Translations under genes and position numbers: made by a program | The notes under the pieces: model-generated | The model's input: only the letters and a program-made list of their open reading frames with translations | What the model was told of the DNA's origin: nothing | The model's database searches: none | Assembly: GCA_020636375.1 (NCBI GenBank) | Contig: JACJXZ010000012.1 | Location: forward strand, 62,001 to 126,000 | Direction of reading: 5' to 3' | DNA: 64,000 nt | DNA from: Lewinellaceae bacterium | Lineage (GTDB): Bacteria > Bacteroidota > Bacteroidia > Chitinophagales > Saprospiraceae | Shown here: one piece after another, positions 17,279 to 27,173 of the stretch | Layout of the letters: the number at the start of each line of letters is the position of its first letter | How positions within the stretch are numbered: the stretch's first letter is position 1

Positions 17279-20200
17279 CAGGCAATCTGTTTTTTTTCTA
17301 TTTTTTTCAAAACATCTTTTTGAAGTTGCTGCAGGCCATCCCACTGCCGAAGGCTAGGGAAATCTTCCTGATAATGGGTTTTATACATTTCGCGAAGTGC
17401 GTTCGCCTTTCGGTTGAAGCTGCGGACCAGTTCATTTTGCTGAGCTTCTGAAGAGGACCGGCTTTCTTCAAAAAGTTGACGAATCTTTTCATCGAGCTGG
17501 CCTTTAGACATTTTTCCTTGCTCGGCCTTCAGTTCGACCTCATTCAATAAGCTTGCCAGTTCCTCGCTCACCTGTTTGATAGATTGGTTTTCTTCTTTTT
17601 GTTCCATGCGCTTATACAATTCTTCTATCATTCCCTGAATCTCCTGGTCCATAACCCTTCTCTCTTCCAGGCCCTCAATTTGCTCCTCGATTTTTTTGAT
17701 CAAGCCCCGGATATAATTTTCTTCCTGCTCAACATATTGGAAGCCCTCCTTGATCTGCTGGATTTCGTGCCATACCTGGTCCGCACGTTGAACCCTCATT
17801 CTGGCGTCCTTTAGTATTTGAGCAATTTTCCCATAAAATTCCTCAAAGTAATGATCCGATCCCTTCATTCCCTGTAACTCTGGGCCCAGCTTTTCGATCA
17901 GGTTTTCCAACTCCGGGATTTTAGCATGCAGGTTTTCAGGTAAGCTGATAATCAATTTGTCCGCCGCTCTAAATTCTTCCATAGAACATTTTTGGATGGT
18001 TCCATCCACATATTCGCTAATCACCTTATGCACTACCCGCCCTCCTTCTTTGCCTCCGGAGGCCTTATATCGCAAATTGCATTCCATGGCTAGTAGAAGT
18101 TCTACTTCTTTGGCAATCTGGAGTTCTTTCTCCCTCAGTTCCAGGTAAGTTTTCTTTTTCTTATTTAAGAACAAAGACAGAATTGCTTTTAAGGCCTCGC
18201 TATCCAAAGGGCGGAAGACCATCTTCTGTTGTATCCTGGCCAGGAATTCCGGCGTGAAACAAGGTTGGTGAGTTTCCGGGTGGATGGACTCATTCAATTC
18301 TTTAGTAGCCAGCTTTTGCATTTTTTCGTATATCTTGTCCTCGTCATCCAGTTTTTTGCCTGCGGGCAAACGGCTAAAAATCTGGTAAATTTCTTCCGCC
18401 CCTTTATTGCTTGTCAATATAAAAATACTGCGATTGGCATAAGCTTTAACGTTTTTCTGATCGACGATCCAACCTTCGTCGAACAAATTCAGGAAGGGTT
18501 TCCACACCTCGGGATGCGCTTTTTCAATTTCATCCAGCAAGACTACACAATAGGGGTCTTTATTAATCTCATTGATCAACGGCCCTCCCTCGTCATATCC
18601 GACGTAACCCGGAGGGGCGCCGATCAAACCGGACACGGAATGGGGCTCCCGGAAATTGCCCATCGTAAAAGTGACCAATCGTTTGCTGGAAGAATACACG
18701 TTGGCGATGGCTTTGGCCAGTTCTGTTTTTCCGGTTCCAGTCATCCCTAAAAACAGCATTACGCTGGCCGGCTTTTCCGGGTTTTTCATGCCCGCTTTGA
18801 TCAATCCCAACTCATTGGCGCAAACTTTTACGGCTTCGGGTTGGCCAATAACGCTGTTCTTCAATTGGCTTTCAAAATTCTCCTCCCCTGTGTCGCCTCT
18901 TAAGGTTTCAGCAGGGACTCCCGTAAGCTTGGCAACAGCCTGAATGACATCCTCTGCATTCAGAACGGTGTTTTCCTCCTCTTTGGCGGTTTGAGTAGAC
19001 CTGGAATCTGCAGCCTCCTCAATAACCTGAATCGCTTTGGAAGGGAAATATTCTGAAAGGATATACTGCCCGGTCAGCCGGCAAGCTTTGTTAATGGCCT
19101 CTTCGCTCACTGCAAGGCCATAATTTTCCTGCCAGGAAGGAATCAGCTGTTTCATTATTTTTTTGGTCGTCTCATCATCCGGCTCTGGCAATTGTTGGTG
19201 TTCGAACAATTTTTTAACCCGGAAATCCTTCCCGAAACTCACCTGATAAACATTGGGGCTGATGGTAATCAAAAACTGGAGGTCATTTTTTTGTAAATTG
19301 TACTGGAATTGATCTAAAAAGGAAGCGCTTCTTTTGTCTATGGATTCTTCTCCCAAAAAGATGGTTTCAAGGCCATCCAGGCAAATCACCACATCCTTTT
19401 TGCCATAGGCAAATTGTAAAATGTCTTTCAGGAAAGTCTCTTTTTGCGACGGCGCTATTTTGGCGCAATCGAAAAGCAGCAATTTCTTGTGCTGCCCTTC
19501 CATCGGCTGCCGGGCAATTTCAAGGGCCAACTGCTCTATGAGGCTCGTTCTGCCGGTTCCTCTTTCGGCAAGAATAATAACGCTATTCCTTTTCTTTTTA
19601 AAAAGGATCATCCTGGCCTTATCTGCGGCTTGTTTGAACGGAGACTGCTTGCTCAGGCCAGTGCCCTCCTCTTCTGGCCCTTCATGAATCACCTTTTCCC
19701 GGACCAGCCCCTGGCCAGTTTCCCAGTTCAGGTCCCGGCCCATTAAAACTTCAGGGATGAAAATGGGTTGCTCTTTAAAGTCTTCGCTATTGGCTTTATC
19801 CAGTTCCCTGCACAAACTGACAGGGTCAATTTTATAGGCGCCGAATACCTTGTGAATTTTCCCGTGATGGCTTTTTTTATCGTTCAGCAGCAAACCCAGC
19901 AAAAGATCCAACAGGGAAAGGCGCTCCGCTCCTCTTTTTTGCATTTCCCTGGCTGCATCCGCCAATTTATCCAGTAAAAACTGGGAGCATTTATGAGCAG
20001 TGACCTCCAGAGGCTTTGCTTCCGGGTGCCGCTTGGGAATATTGATTTGCAGATACTCTTGCAGGTTGCTAAAAGGTATTTCCGGCGGCAGGTGTTTTCG
20101 GATGCTGCGTTCGGCTGCCTGGTCGCCGGCAAAAAGGATGGCAGATAATACATGAATCGGAGTAATAAAATCAGAGGCATTTTGAGCCGCTAATTTTGCC

Positions 20201-20745
20201 GCATTCTGCATTGCGCTAAGGCTTGCCTGTGAAAAATATTCGTTGAGCAGCGTCCCGTCCGGCGAAAACAATGCTATCGCAGGAGCAGTGGTTTGCTGAG
20301 AAAGCAACTCAAAACCTTTCTTAAGTTTTGATATGACAAAAAAGGCGCCGACTTCTTCTTCGATCACCTCCGGTACATCGAGAGATAAAAAAATGCTCCA
20401 AGCCTCTGCTTCATTTCCGGAGGCAGACTGCAAGGCCGTTAACCACTGGCGGGAAAAACCGTCCAGATAATGATCGTCTTCAAGATCGCCTTGCTCTTCT
20501 ACCCTGTCCTGGGTTCCGACGGAATCCTCCAGATATTGTATAAAGTTATCCAGTGTTACGCCACTGTTGGCACAACGGGAAAATACCTTTTTGACCTCCG
20601 GGCTCGCCGCTTCCAAAGCCGCTTTCATCAATATTTCCCAGCTCAGTTCCTTTAAATAAGTGCCTGTAGCATAATCCTGTGCGGATTCCCAGGCGGATTC
20701 GAGCCAGGACTGATAGGTTTCGGGAAGTTCTTTGTAAATACTCAT
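17278..20745 (-). CDS. ClpB/HSP100-like AAA+ unfoldase with degenerate first ATPase
   Basis: 1155 residues. An N-terminal helical extension (1-160) precedes a Clp_N-like repeat region near 165-315. AAA domain 1 (about 370-590) is degenerate: its Walker A reads AERGTGRTS, with Arg399 replacing the catalytic Lys, and its Walker B reads VICLDGLE instead of DE. AAA domain 2 (about 625-860) is intact: Walker A GMTGTGKTE, pore loop GYVGY at 713-717, Walker B VVLLDEIEKAH, and sensor ILTSN. A GGR near 900 may be sensor 2. There is no obvious ClpB middle domain between the AAA domains; instead the last ~230 residues are a coiled coil. No T6SS genes are nearby, so this is not ClpV. The array context suggests it threads or remodels partners such as the TIR protein. 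Confidence 0.9.
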   Translation of the reverse strand: MSIYKELPETYQSWLESAWESAQDYATGTYLKELSWEILMKAALEAASPEVKKVFSRCANSGVTLDNFIQYLEDSVGTQDRVEEQGDLEDDHYLDGFSRQWLTALQSASGNEAEAWSIFLSLDVPEVIEEEVGAFFVISKLKKGFELLSQQTTAPAIALFSPDGTLLNEYFSQASLSAMQNAAKLAAQNASDFITPIHVLSAILFAGDQAAERSIRKHLPPEIPFSNLQEYLQINIPKRHPEAKPLEVTAHKCSQFLLDKLADAAREMQKRGAERLSLLDLLLGLLLNDKKSHHGKIHKVFGAYKIDPVSLCRELDKANSEDFKEQPIFIPEVLMGRDLNWETGQGLVREKVIHEGPEEEGTGLSKQSPFKQAADKARMILFKKKRNSVIILAERGTGRTSLIEQLALEIARQPMEGQHKKLLLFDCAKIAPSQKETFLKDILQFAYGKKDVVICLDGLETIFLGEESIDKRSASFLDQFQYNLQKNDLQFLITISPNVYQVSFGKDFRVKKLFEHQQLPEPDDETTKKIMKQLIPSWQENYGLAVSEEAINKACRLTGQYILSEYFPSKAIQVIEEAADSRSTQTAKEEENTVLNAEDVIQAVAKLTGVPAETLRGDTGEENFESQLKNSVIGQPEAVKVCANELGLIKAGMKNPEKPASVMLFLGMTGTGKTELAKAIANVYSSSKRLVTFTMGNFREPHSVSGLIGAPPGYVGYDEGGPLINEINKDPYCVVLLDEIEKAHPEVWKPFLNLFDEGWIVDQKNVKAYANRSIFILTSNKGAEEIYQIFSRLPAGKKLDDEDKIYEKMQKLATKELNESIHPETHQPCFTPEFLARIQQKMVFRPLDSEALKAILSLFLNKKKKTYLELREKELQIAKEVELLLAMECNLRYKASGGKEGGRVVHKVISEYVDGTIQKCSMEEFRAADKLIISLPENLHAKIPELENLIEKLGPELQGMKGSDHYFEEFYGKIAQILKDARMRVQRADQVWHEIQQIKEGFQYVEQEENYIRGLIKKIEEQIEGLEERRVMDQEIQGMIEELYKRMEQKEENQSIKQVSEELASLLNEVELKAEQGKMSKGQLDEKIRQLFEESRSSSEAQQNELVRSFNRKANALREMYKTHYQEDFPSLRQWDGLQQLQKDVLKKIEKKQIA

Positions 20746-20748
20746 CTT

Positions 20749-23700
20749 TTACAATGAATTGATTAAGTGTTTCGGATATGCTTTCTCGTTTTCTCCTGTT
20801 TTCTTGCTTAGTAAGCTTTTGATTTCCCCTTCGGGATTTGCTCCGGGATGATGATTTATATAGTGCCGGTACAATTCTCTCTTCTCGTCAAATGCCAAAT
20901 CCAGGCATATAAAAGCGCCCAACGAATCAGATACCCCACTTAAAATATCCCTGTTGCGCTTGTCCTTGTCAAAATCTCCGTTCAAGATTTGAAGAAATGC
21001 CTTTCGAAAAGCAGGGCAAAGTTCAGCCCGGATTTTCTTTTTATTATCTTCCAAATCTTTTTGCAGGCTTTTGATCAATTGATTAAATTTCTCTTTGGCT
21101 GAAAATTCCTCCATCATATATAGAATACCCATGAATTCAGGTATCTTATCCTTATATCGAGGCTTCATCAATACTTCTCTTCTAAATTGCCTTAGATAAT
21201 GCTTATCGGCGCCAAGAAGTGCGATCTCCAATGGTTTGAAAATGTGTTCGGGTGCCAATTTAAACTCCTCTTTTTCCCAGAGGCGTAGCATAAGGCTGGA
21301 TGCTTCATATTGCTTCTTGATCTTATTCTTCCAGCCTTTTTGGTAATTGATTTCAAGTGAAATTACTTTGGAAATGAACCCGTCCTGGTGATAAATGCCC
21401 TCCTTCAGGAAACGCAGAAACGGCTTGAGTTGAAAACATTCAGGCGCCAACAAACAATCTATCAAAAAGCTGATCTCTTCCGGCTCTCTGCCCCGAAACA
21501 GGACATCCAGTTTTTCAACCCGGCTGCTTGCAAATTTTTGAAAATCAAAATACCGGATGTACTCCTTAATGATATTTTCATGCTCAAAAAGTCCGGTGCC
21601 ATGATGATCGCCTAAAAAAGCAAGGGCCTGTTTTCTGATTCCCTTTGCCTTTATCTGAAATTCATTCTCATATTCATCGATTGAGCCTGAAAGTTCCCGA
21701 AGGAAAAGAAACACATTTAAGGCTTGCCCATCCGAATCCTTGAAAGGGAGGTATTGCTTGGCTTTATTTACAGGACTTACCTTGCTGAAATAAAAATCGC
21801 GATAAACCCATCCTGTAACGGCAGCCATGTACTTCCAGTAGGCGCGGTGGCGCTCCACATCAGGGTCGTTTTCTTTCAATGCACTTTTAAGGGGAGTAAA
21901 TATTTTTTCCAGAACTTCGCTAAAGACATCATCTCTATATTCCACCTTGCTTTTTTCAAGCAGCAGGGCAAGCAACGGAATGACTGGCGCAGGTTCTTTT
22001 TCTTTTAGCTCGAACTCGGGCAGAGGGCCAAACAACAATGAAAACCGGCTTTCTATCTTTTGCCAGGCTCTCTTAAGCGAATCTTCTCGCTGCAGATTGC
22101 TCAGCTTGACGAGGCATTCCAAAATAAACTCATCGGCAGAAAATATCGGTGCCTCCTTTTTCCTGGTGTCTTCATTTCTATCCAGATTTTGGTAATACCA
22201 ATAAAACAAATGGAGTTCCGGGCCCAACAATGTTTTTTCCTGCTCCCTGAAATCTTTCGACCGGTTATATTTTTCCTGAATCTCTTTCAGAAAATCGCCC
22301 GCTGTTTCATATCTGGTTTTATTAACGCTAAAAAAAGAAACCACCTTGCACAACATCGCAAGAGAAACAGGATCGCCTTCGAAAAAATAAAAATCGCTTT
22401 TGTCCAAACGGTGCTTGACATATACCGGTATGTATTCCCTCAGTTGAAAGATTCGGATATTTTCTAACAACTGTTGCTTATTGGCTTGCCGGATTTTTTG
22501 AATATTTAATCGAATTGGCCTATAGGGCCGGTTCTTTTCTTCCTCGGGAGCTTCCTCCTCTTCCTCCGGCTCTTCCTCTTCTGCCGGTGCTTCCACGTCG
22601 GCGCCGGCTTTTATATTCCGGACAATATCATCCAGGGCCTTCTTGAAAAGAACATCCCTGAATTCATTCACATTAGCGTCGCCTTGCTCCGCCAATCGGC
22701 CCAGGCTGGCCTTGTCAAACAGAAAATCGCAGGCTTTTCCGATGCTAAGGATCCTATTCAGGTCAAAGGTGTCCTTATTCTTATTGAGATAAGCGATGAC
22801 GGCTCTTGCCCAAAAAAATTTAAGCTGATTGTTTTTCTGCAAAAGCGCACGGATAATAGCCGTTAAATCTATGGAATCCTCGTCGTAATAATCTTCAAAA
22901 ATGTTGGCCAAATAAAGAATGACTTCTTGCTCATCGTCCCGGATGGCGTCCGTGCCCTGTTTGTCCGATTTTATAAATCCCGGGAACGCCGGATTGGCCA
23001 TTTGCGCCGCTGCTCTTTGTTCCCCTTCCAGCAACCGGATATGGATTTCCTCCCCTATCTTTTCCTCTTGTTCTTTTCCGACAAAGTCTTTCATCAAAGA
23101 TTCTCTGAAAGCTGTGCTGAGGGGAGCATGCCTCTGATGAAGCACGAAATTGTGATATATTTTGTAAATGTATTCCTGTTCTTTTTCCTGTTGAGCATCT
23201 GCAGCGAAACGATACAGTTCGACTAAGCTGTTAATTCCCGGCACCAAGTTATATTGGCCCAAAGCTTTCAACAACAATATCCGCTCAAAATATCCGGGTG
23301 TTTGGCGGTATAAGCTATTCAACTCCGCCGCTGCCGGGCTTTCCTCAGAAGAGCCCGCATTTTTCAGCCATAACAGCAGTCGGGTATACCACTTTTGTTC
23401 TGCTCCCGGATCGCCCTCTGCCTCAGAAATAGAAGTATCGGATTCCTGCAATATTTCTTCACAAAACGATTGGCCTGGCCGGGCGGTGCCCTGCGCTATG
23501 CAGGCAAATAAAAACCCTCCAAACCCTATTCGCATATTTTGGCCCGAACAATATCTGCTGTAAAGCTCTCTGCCAATATGGCTCAGGCTTAACATCGATT
23601 GATGAGGGCGAAAGGCATGGCCTTCAAAAGACTCAAGGGATTCGAACAACTGCTTTAAATAATCAAGCAGGCTTTCTATATGCTGCTGCTCTTCGACAGA

Positions 23701-24969
23701 AAAGGCTTTGGATATCGCCTGTAATTGATCGGCAAGGCAGAAAGACAGGGCCGACATAGTTGGATTCGGCCATTTCGGGTCTGACAGATTAAATCCCTTT
23801 TGTAAAAAATTTCTGGCGTCGTTATTTTTATTTTTTAGAATCAATTGGCCTGAAATAAAAAAAAGGCTCTTTACCGTCGCCAGGTTTTCTTCAGGCGTCC
23901 AATTGGCGCCCTTTTCGGTCATGATCCTCGACAAGCGCGACGGGTCGTAATAATGGTCTTGCAGCTTTTCGCCGGCGAGATATTGCAGCAGCCTGTCGAT
24001 TTTCACCGGGTCTATCCCTTCATAGGCAAAATGGTCGAGCATTTTGTCAAACTTTTCATTTTGCCGGACGATCTGTTGCTTCAGGGTTTCCGGATGCAGG
24101 TCATCGAAAGAATGGCCGCTGCTGGGTTTGGCCAGGTCTTCGAATATCTCCCCAGGGCTCAACTGCCCGTTTCGAAAATCAAAACCATATACCGATTCCT
24201 GTAGCATTTGCCGGCTTATTTGTTTTTCGGAATCCCTGCTGAGCATAAGCCAGGAACTGCCTGAACCCTTAAGTTCATCTTTTCCCAGCCAAAAGCTCAC
24301 ATGTTTTCGCTGTGAAGGAGACAGCATGGCCCAAAGCAGGCGAACCAAATGAACGCCATCTTTTTCCGGGTTATCCGTAGCAGGAGGCTTGATGAGAAGG
24401 TAGCGGGTATCCTGGGGCCTAATGCTCAATGCAGCGGCTATTTTCAATTTTCGATAGACGTCTTTTTCGGTATTGCCAGAAATTCTTAAAAAGCCTAAAG
24501 CCGCTGAGATATCCCCTGTTTCCAGCCACCCTTCTAAATCCAGAAAAGGTTCTTTGGCCAAATCCCGGGGCATGGCGTTTTCCCATTTGTCCAGCCAGAT
24601 AGGGTTTTCAGAATCAGAACTCGCCAGAAATAAGCGGCAAATATCAGCGGCGTAAAAGTATTCCACATCTTCCTCGAAAGGGATCAGAAAATGGGCCAAA
24701 ATATTTCCGGGCCTTCCTTCTACGGTTAAGCCCGCATTGACGATCCTGATCAATACCGGCAAGCCATTGACCATTTGCAGACCCATAATAGTAAAGCTTT
24801 TCAATCGCTGATGTTCCGGCGGAAAAGCAAGAGAATAATAACTTTGCAATTTATTCTCAAAGTAAGGCGGGTGGCTGACGCCAACGGCCTGCCAGCCTTT
24901 TTCGCTTTGAAAACCGCTCCCCAGAGCGTGGGTGTAACAAAATTGCCTAAACCTTACTCCTTTTTGCAT
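20749..24969 (-). CDS. GAP1-like (GTPase-associated protein 1) giant protein
   Basis: 1406 residues. The first ~250 match the N-terminal domain of GTPase-associated protein 1 as I know it: an opening YTHALGSGF.. GWQAVGVSHP segment followed by a conserved VEGRPGNILAHFLI. The rest is helical, broken by an acidic Glu/Pro stretch (EEEEPEEEEEAPEEEK) near residue 815 that probably separates two halves. GAP1 proteins are known from GTPase-centred prokaryotic conflict systems, where they accompany TRAFAC-type GTPases; one is encoded two genes upstream here. Biochemical function is unknown. It begins 23 bases inside the preceding gene and ends 3 bases before the ClpB-like start, so translation is probably coupled. 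Confidence 0.7.
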   Translation of the reverse strand: MQKGVRFRQFCYTHALGSGFQSEKGWQAVGVSHPPYFENKLQSYYSLAFPPEHQRLKSFTIMGLQMVNGLPVLIRIVNAGLTVEGRPGNILAHFLIPFEEDVEYFYAADICRLFLASSDSENPIWLDKWENAMPRDLAKEPFLDLEGWLETGDISAALGFLRISGNTEKDVYRKLKIAAALSIRPQDTRYLLIKPPATDNPEKDGVHLVRLLWAMLSPSQRKHVSFWLGKDELKGSGSSWLMLSRDSEKQISRQMLQESVYGFDFRNGQLSPGEIFEDLAKPSSGHSFDDLHPETLKQQIVRQNEKFDKMLDHFAYEGIDPVKIDRLLQYLAGEKLQDHYYDPSRLSRIMTEKGANWTPEENLATVKSLFFISGQLILKNKNNDARNFLQKGFNLSDPKWPNPTMSALSFCLADQLQAISKAFSVEEQQHIESLLDYLKQLFESLESFEGHAFRPHQSMLSLSHIGRELYSRYCSGQNMRIGFGGFLFACIAQGTARPGQSFCEEILQESDTSISEAEGDPGAEQKWYTRLLLWLKNAGSSEESPAAAELNSLYRQTPGYFERILLLKALGQYNLVPGINSLVELYRFAADAQQEKEQEYIYKIYHNFVLHQRHAPLSTAFRESLMKDFVGKEQEEKIGEEIHIRLLEGEQRAAAQMANPAFPGFIKSDKQGTDAIRDDEQEVILYLANIFEDYYDEDSIDLTAIIRALLQKNNQLKFFWARAVIAYLNKNKDTFDLNRILSIGKACDFLFDKASLGRLAEQGDANVNEFRDVLFKKALDDIVRNIKAGADVEAPAEEEEPEEEEEAPEEEKNRPYRPIRLNIQKIRQANKQQLLENIRIFQLREYIPVYVKHRLDKSDFYFFEGDPVSLAMLCKVVSFFSVNKTRYETAGDFLKEIQEKYNRSKDFREQEKTLLGPELHLFYWYYQNLDRNEDTRKKEAPIFSADEFILECLVKLSNLQREDSLKRAWQKIESRFSLLFGPLPEFELKEKEPAPVIPLLALLLEKSKVEYRDDVFSEVLEKIFTPLKSALKENDPDVERHRAYWKYMAAVTGWVYRDFYFSKVSPVNKAKQYLPFKDSDGQALNVFLFLRELSGSIDEYENEFQIKAKGIRKQALAFLGDHHGTGLFEHENIIKEYIRYFDFQKFASSRVEKLDVLFRGREPEEISFLIDCLLAPECFQLKPFLRFLKEGIYHQDGFISKVISLEINYQKGWKNKIKKQYEASSLMLRLWEKEEFKLAPEHIFKPLEIALLGADKHYLRQFRREVLMKPRYKDKIPEFMGILYMMEEFSAKEKFNQLIKSLQKDLEDNKKKIRAELCPAFRKAFLQILNGDFDKDKRNRDILSGVSDSLGAFICLDLAFDEKRELYRHYINHHPGANPEGEIKSLLSKKTGENEKAYPKHLINSL

Positions 24970-25711
24970 GCCACTGAATAATGTGTTCGATATTCCAATT
25001 TAAAGCGTCATAAACAAACAGGTCGATCCACCGGGGCGCAAAATCCAGGTGGCTGCCCTGCTTTCCCCAGGGCAGGTTGTGAAATCGTATGTCCTCCACT
25101 GTAGCCGTCATCACTTCGTATAAATGGGGTATTCTATCTCTGACCGCCTGCTCTATGTTCTTATCATTGCCCGGCCGAAGGCCAGCCCAGGGCCGGGCAT
25201 TGCCGTATTTAACTTTATTGAATTTAAATGTGGTCAACCTTTTTTCCAGCTCCATTACATGCAAAACGGGATTCTCTAATTCATTTTGCTGTTCCATCGC
25301 TTGCAATACCTGGCCCAAACTGATCAGCTGCATATTCAAGGCACTTTCCAGCAAATTTTCTTTTGATCCTGGCTCAAACTGCTTGCTGGAAACGACCCAA
25401 ATGAAACAATTCCTTTTCGCCCCCTTGAGATAGGAAGCGATTTTCATATAATCTGCGGTATGATCTATCCGGTGACCAGGCACATAAGTCACACAGATTT
25501 TTGCCGGGTCAACAGCCGCCGCCGCATTTTTTACCCGCACGGCAGTAAGCAAACTATTTGAAAAGCCTTGCCGGTCTGCCAATACCTCTACTTCCAAGCC
25601 TTCATACCGGATCGCCCATCTTTGCGTGAGGTTGCGGCCAATGGTTTCAAAAAGCTGCTTGATAAGCGCATGTCCCATTAAAGTAATTTGCAGGTCGTAT
25701 GCTATATTCAT
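24947..25711 (-). CDS. unknown protein between GTPase and GAP1-like genes
   Basis: 254 residues, mixed alpha/beta, no signal peptide, membrane segment or P-loop. It has an internal basic/aromatic region (KRSKV at the C-terminus, several Trp and Arg) and segments such as AKICVTYVPGHRIDHTADYM and NCFIWVVSSKQF that look like core strands of a Rossmann-like fold. I do not recognise the family. It lies between the zinc-ribbon GTPase (16-base gap) and the GAP1-like gene (23-base overlap), the position where GTPase-system accessory proteins are usually found, so it is probably a dedicated partner of those two. Confidence 0.7.
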   Translation of the reverse strand: MNIAYDLQITLMGHALIKQLFETIGRNLTQRWAIRYEGLEVEVLADRQGFSNSLLTAVRVKNAAAAVDPAKICVTYVPGHRIDHTADYMKIASYLKGAKRNCFIWVVSSKQFEPGSKENLLESALNMQLISLGQVLQAMEQQNELENPVLHVMELEKRLTTFKFNKVKYGNARPWAGLRPGNDKNIEQAVRDRIPHLYEVMTATVEDIRFHNLPWGKQGSHLDFAPRWIDLFVYDALNWNIEHIIQWHAKRSKV

Positions 25712-25727
25712 GTTTTCACCTTAATCT

Positions 25728-27173
25728 TTAATCAAACAGGCCTCCTCCGCCAAAAGAACCTTCGTCCTCTTCTTTTTCCGGCGGCGGCGTGCTTGGCGCT
25801 TCTTCGCTGCTTGCCGGCAAATGCCCCATTTTCCACAACATCCAGTAAAATGGATCTTCCACCCTGATGGGAGAAACCTTCTTTTCCAGTTTCAGCCCCA
25901 CTTTTCTGTCTCCAACCGGGTTTTGGCCTAAGGCGCTCACCGCAAAATAACCCACGTTCGATTCCATGATATCATCCTTGCCATTGTGGAATCTCACAAT
26001 TTGGCCATATATAGCTTTGTGGTATTTCATCAAATATTTCTCTACCTCTTCATTTACCTGGCGGAAATCATCCAAAGAAAACTCCCCTGCCGACTGATGA
26101 GGAGATGGTTGCCAGATAATGGAGTCTTCCCGAAAGTGTTCAAATTTGGAGTCTTTAAAAAGATCCACTTTACTCACAATGACCGCGATGTGTTTCTGAT
26201 GAAAAGACTCGTCCGTTCCATGTTTTCCCACAATAGAACCGATTTGGGTCAGCACGCCTTCATCCCTCATCTCGTTGGCGCCCTGGTCAGGGTCATTAGC
26301 CTCAATTCCCAAAATTTTAACTACTTTTTCGCTATTGCTGGGGTCCACCAGGAAAAAGATTCCTCCGATGGCAGTAAAATACTGGATAACGGCATCCATC
26401 TCATCGCTTTTTTCATAGTCTTCCCCGGCAAAGTCGTACCATAAAGTATAAGCTTTGAGGTCTTTTTCCTGGTCTTTGCGCCGGGTCATGGTCGCTAAGA
26501 GATAGGGGTGGGGGATTTCTCCTCTTAAATTGGACGCCAGGACCGATTTGTTTCTGAAGATTTGAGCATGCTTTTTCCGGTATCGGTCAAAATCGGTTTT
26601 TTCCGAAAAATTGCTGATCACCTTGATCGGTTTTTTCAATATGGCCTCTTCAAACAATTGATTGATCAGCACCGTCATAAAAATAGATTTTCCCGAGCTG
26701 CCGATCCCTACCGGCGCAATAGTATGCCTTAAATCTTCTTTTCGCAAACGAGGCATGGGGTTCCGGCATACCGGGCAGGCATAGATGTAAAACCGGGAAT
26801 TGCAGGAAGGGCATATGTGGTTTTTTGTGTTTATCTGGTCTTTTATCGGATACTCTTCCGCGTCCTTAAGAATCTTTGTAGTCTCGTCGCGAAGCAAGAT
26901 TTGTCGAGGCCCTTTTTGGGAATGGAATTTTCCATCCTTGACCGTCATTCTAAATCCATCGGTATTGGAACAATCGATGGTCGTACACAGGCCAATAAAG
27001 TCCTCGTACCAGAATTCTTTATGGCAATGGATACAACGGCAGTCCCCATTGTCGGTCGAAATGGGTTCGACAGGCCTGGGCGTGGCCCTCGGCCTTTGAA
27101 CGGGTTTATTAATTGGCGAAGGCTTTTCCGTATCGTTGGAGAACAGTTTTTTTAGCGCACGGATCAAATTCAT
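25728..27173 (-). CDS. zinc-ribbon TRAFAC-type GTPase of a conflict system
   Basis: 481 residues. A disordered Pro-rich N-terminus is followed by two zinc-binding clusters: CRCIHCHKEF with LCTTIDC near 45-68, and CPSCNSRF with ACPVCR near 121-137. The GTPase core has P-loop GIGSSGKS at 156-163, a DxxG switch at WYDFAGED (Asp247), and an NKxD-like SKVD in VIVSKVDLF near 330. The tail is Pro/Glu/Gly-rich and ends GGGGLFD. This matches the zinc-ribbon GTPases that accompany GAP1 proteins in GTPase-centred conflict loci; I assign it to that theme rather than a numbered family. It overlaps the upstream gene by ATGA. Confidence 0.8.
   Translation of the reverse strand: MNLIRALKKLFSNDTEKPSPINKPVQRPRATPRPVEPISTDNGDCRCIHCHKEFWYEDFIGLCTTIDCSNTDGFRMTVKDGKFHSQKGPRQILLRDETTKILKDAEEYPIKDQINTKNHICPSCNSRFYIYACPVCRNPMPRLRKEDLRHTIAPVGIGSSGKSIFMTVLINQLFEEAILKKPIKVISNFSEKTDFDRYRKKHAQIFRNKSVLASNLRGEIPHPYLLATMTRRKDQEKDLKAYTLWYDFAGEDYEKSDEMDAVIQYFTAIGGIFFLVDPSNSEKVVKILGIEANDPDQGANEMRDEGVLTQIGSIVGKHGTDESFHQKHIAVIVSKVDLFKDSKFEHFREDSIIWQPSPHQSAGEFSLDDFRQVNEEVEKYLMKYHKAIYGQIVRFHNGKDDIMESNVGYFAVSALGQNPVGDRKVGLKLEKKVSPIRVEDPFYWMLWKMGHLPASSEEAPSTPPPEKEEDEGSFGGGGLFD

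Noticed and set aside
17278..20745. T6SS ClpV
   Set aside because: None of the T6SS structural genes is present, and the first ATPase domain is degenerate.
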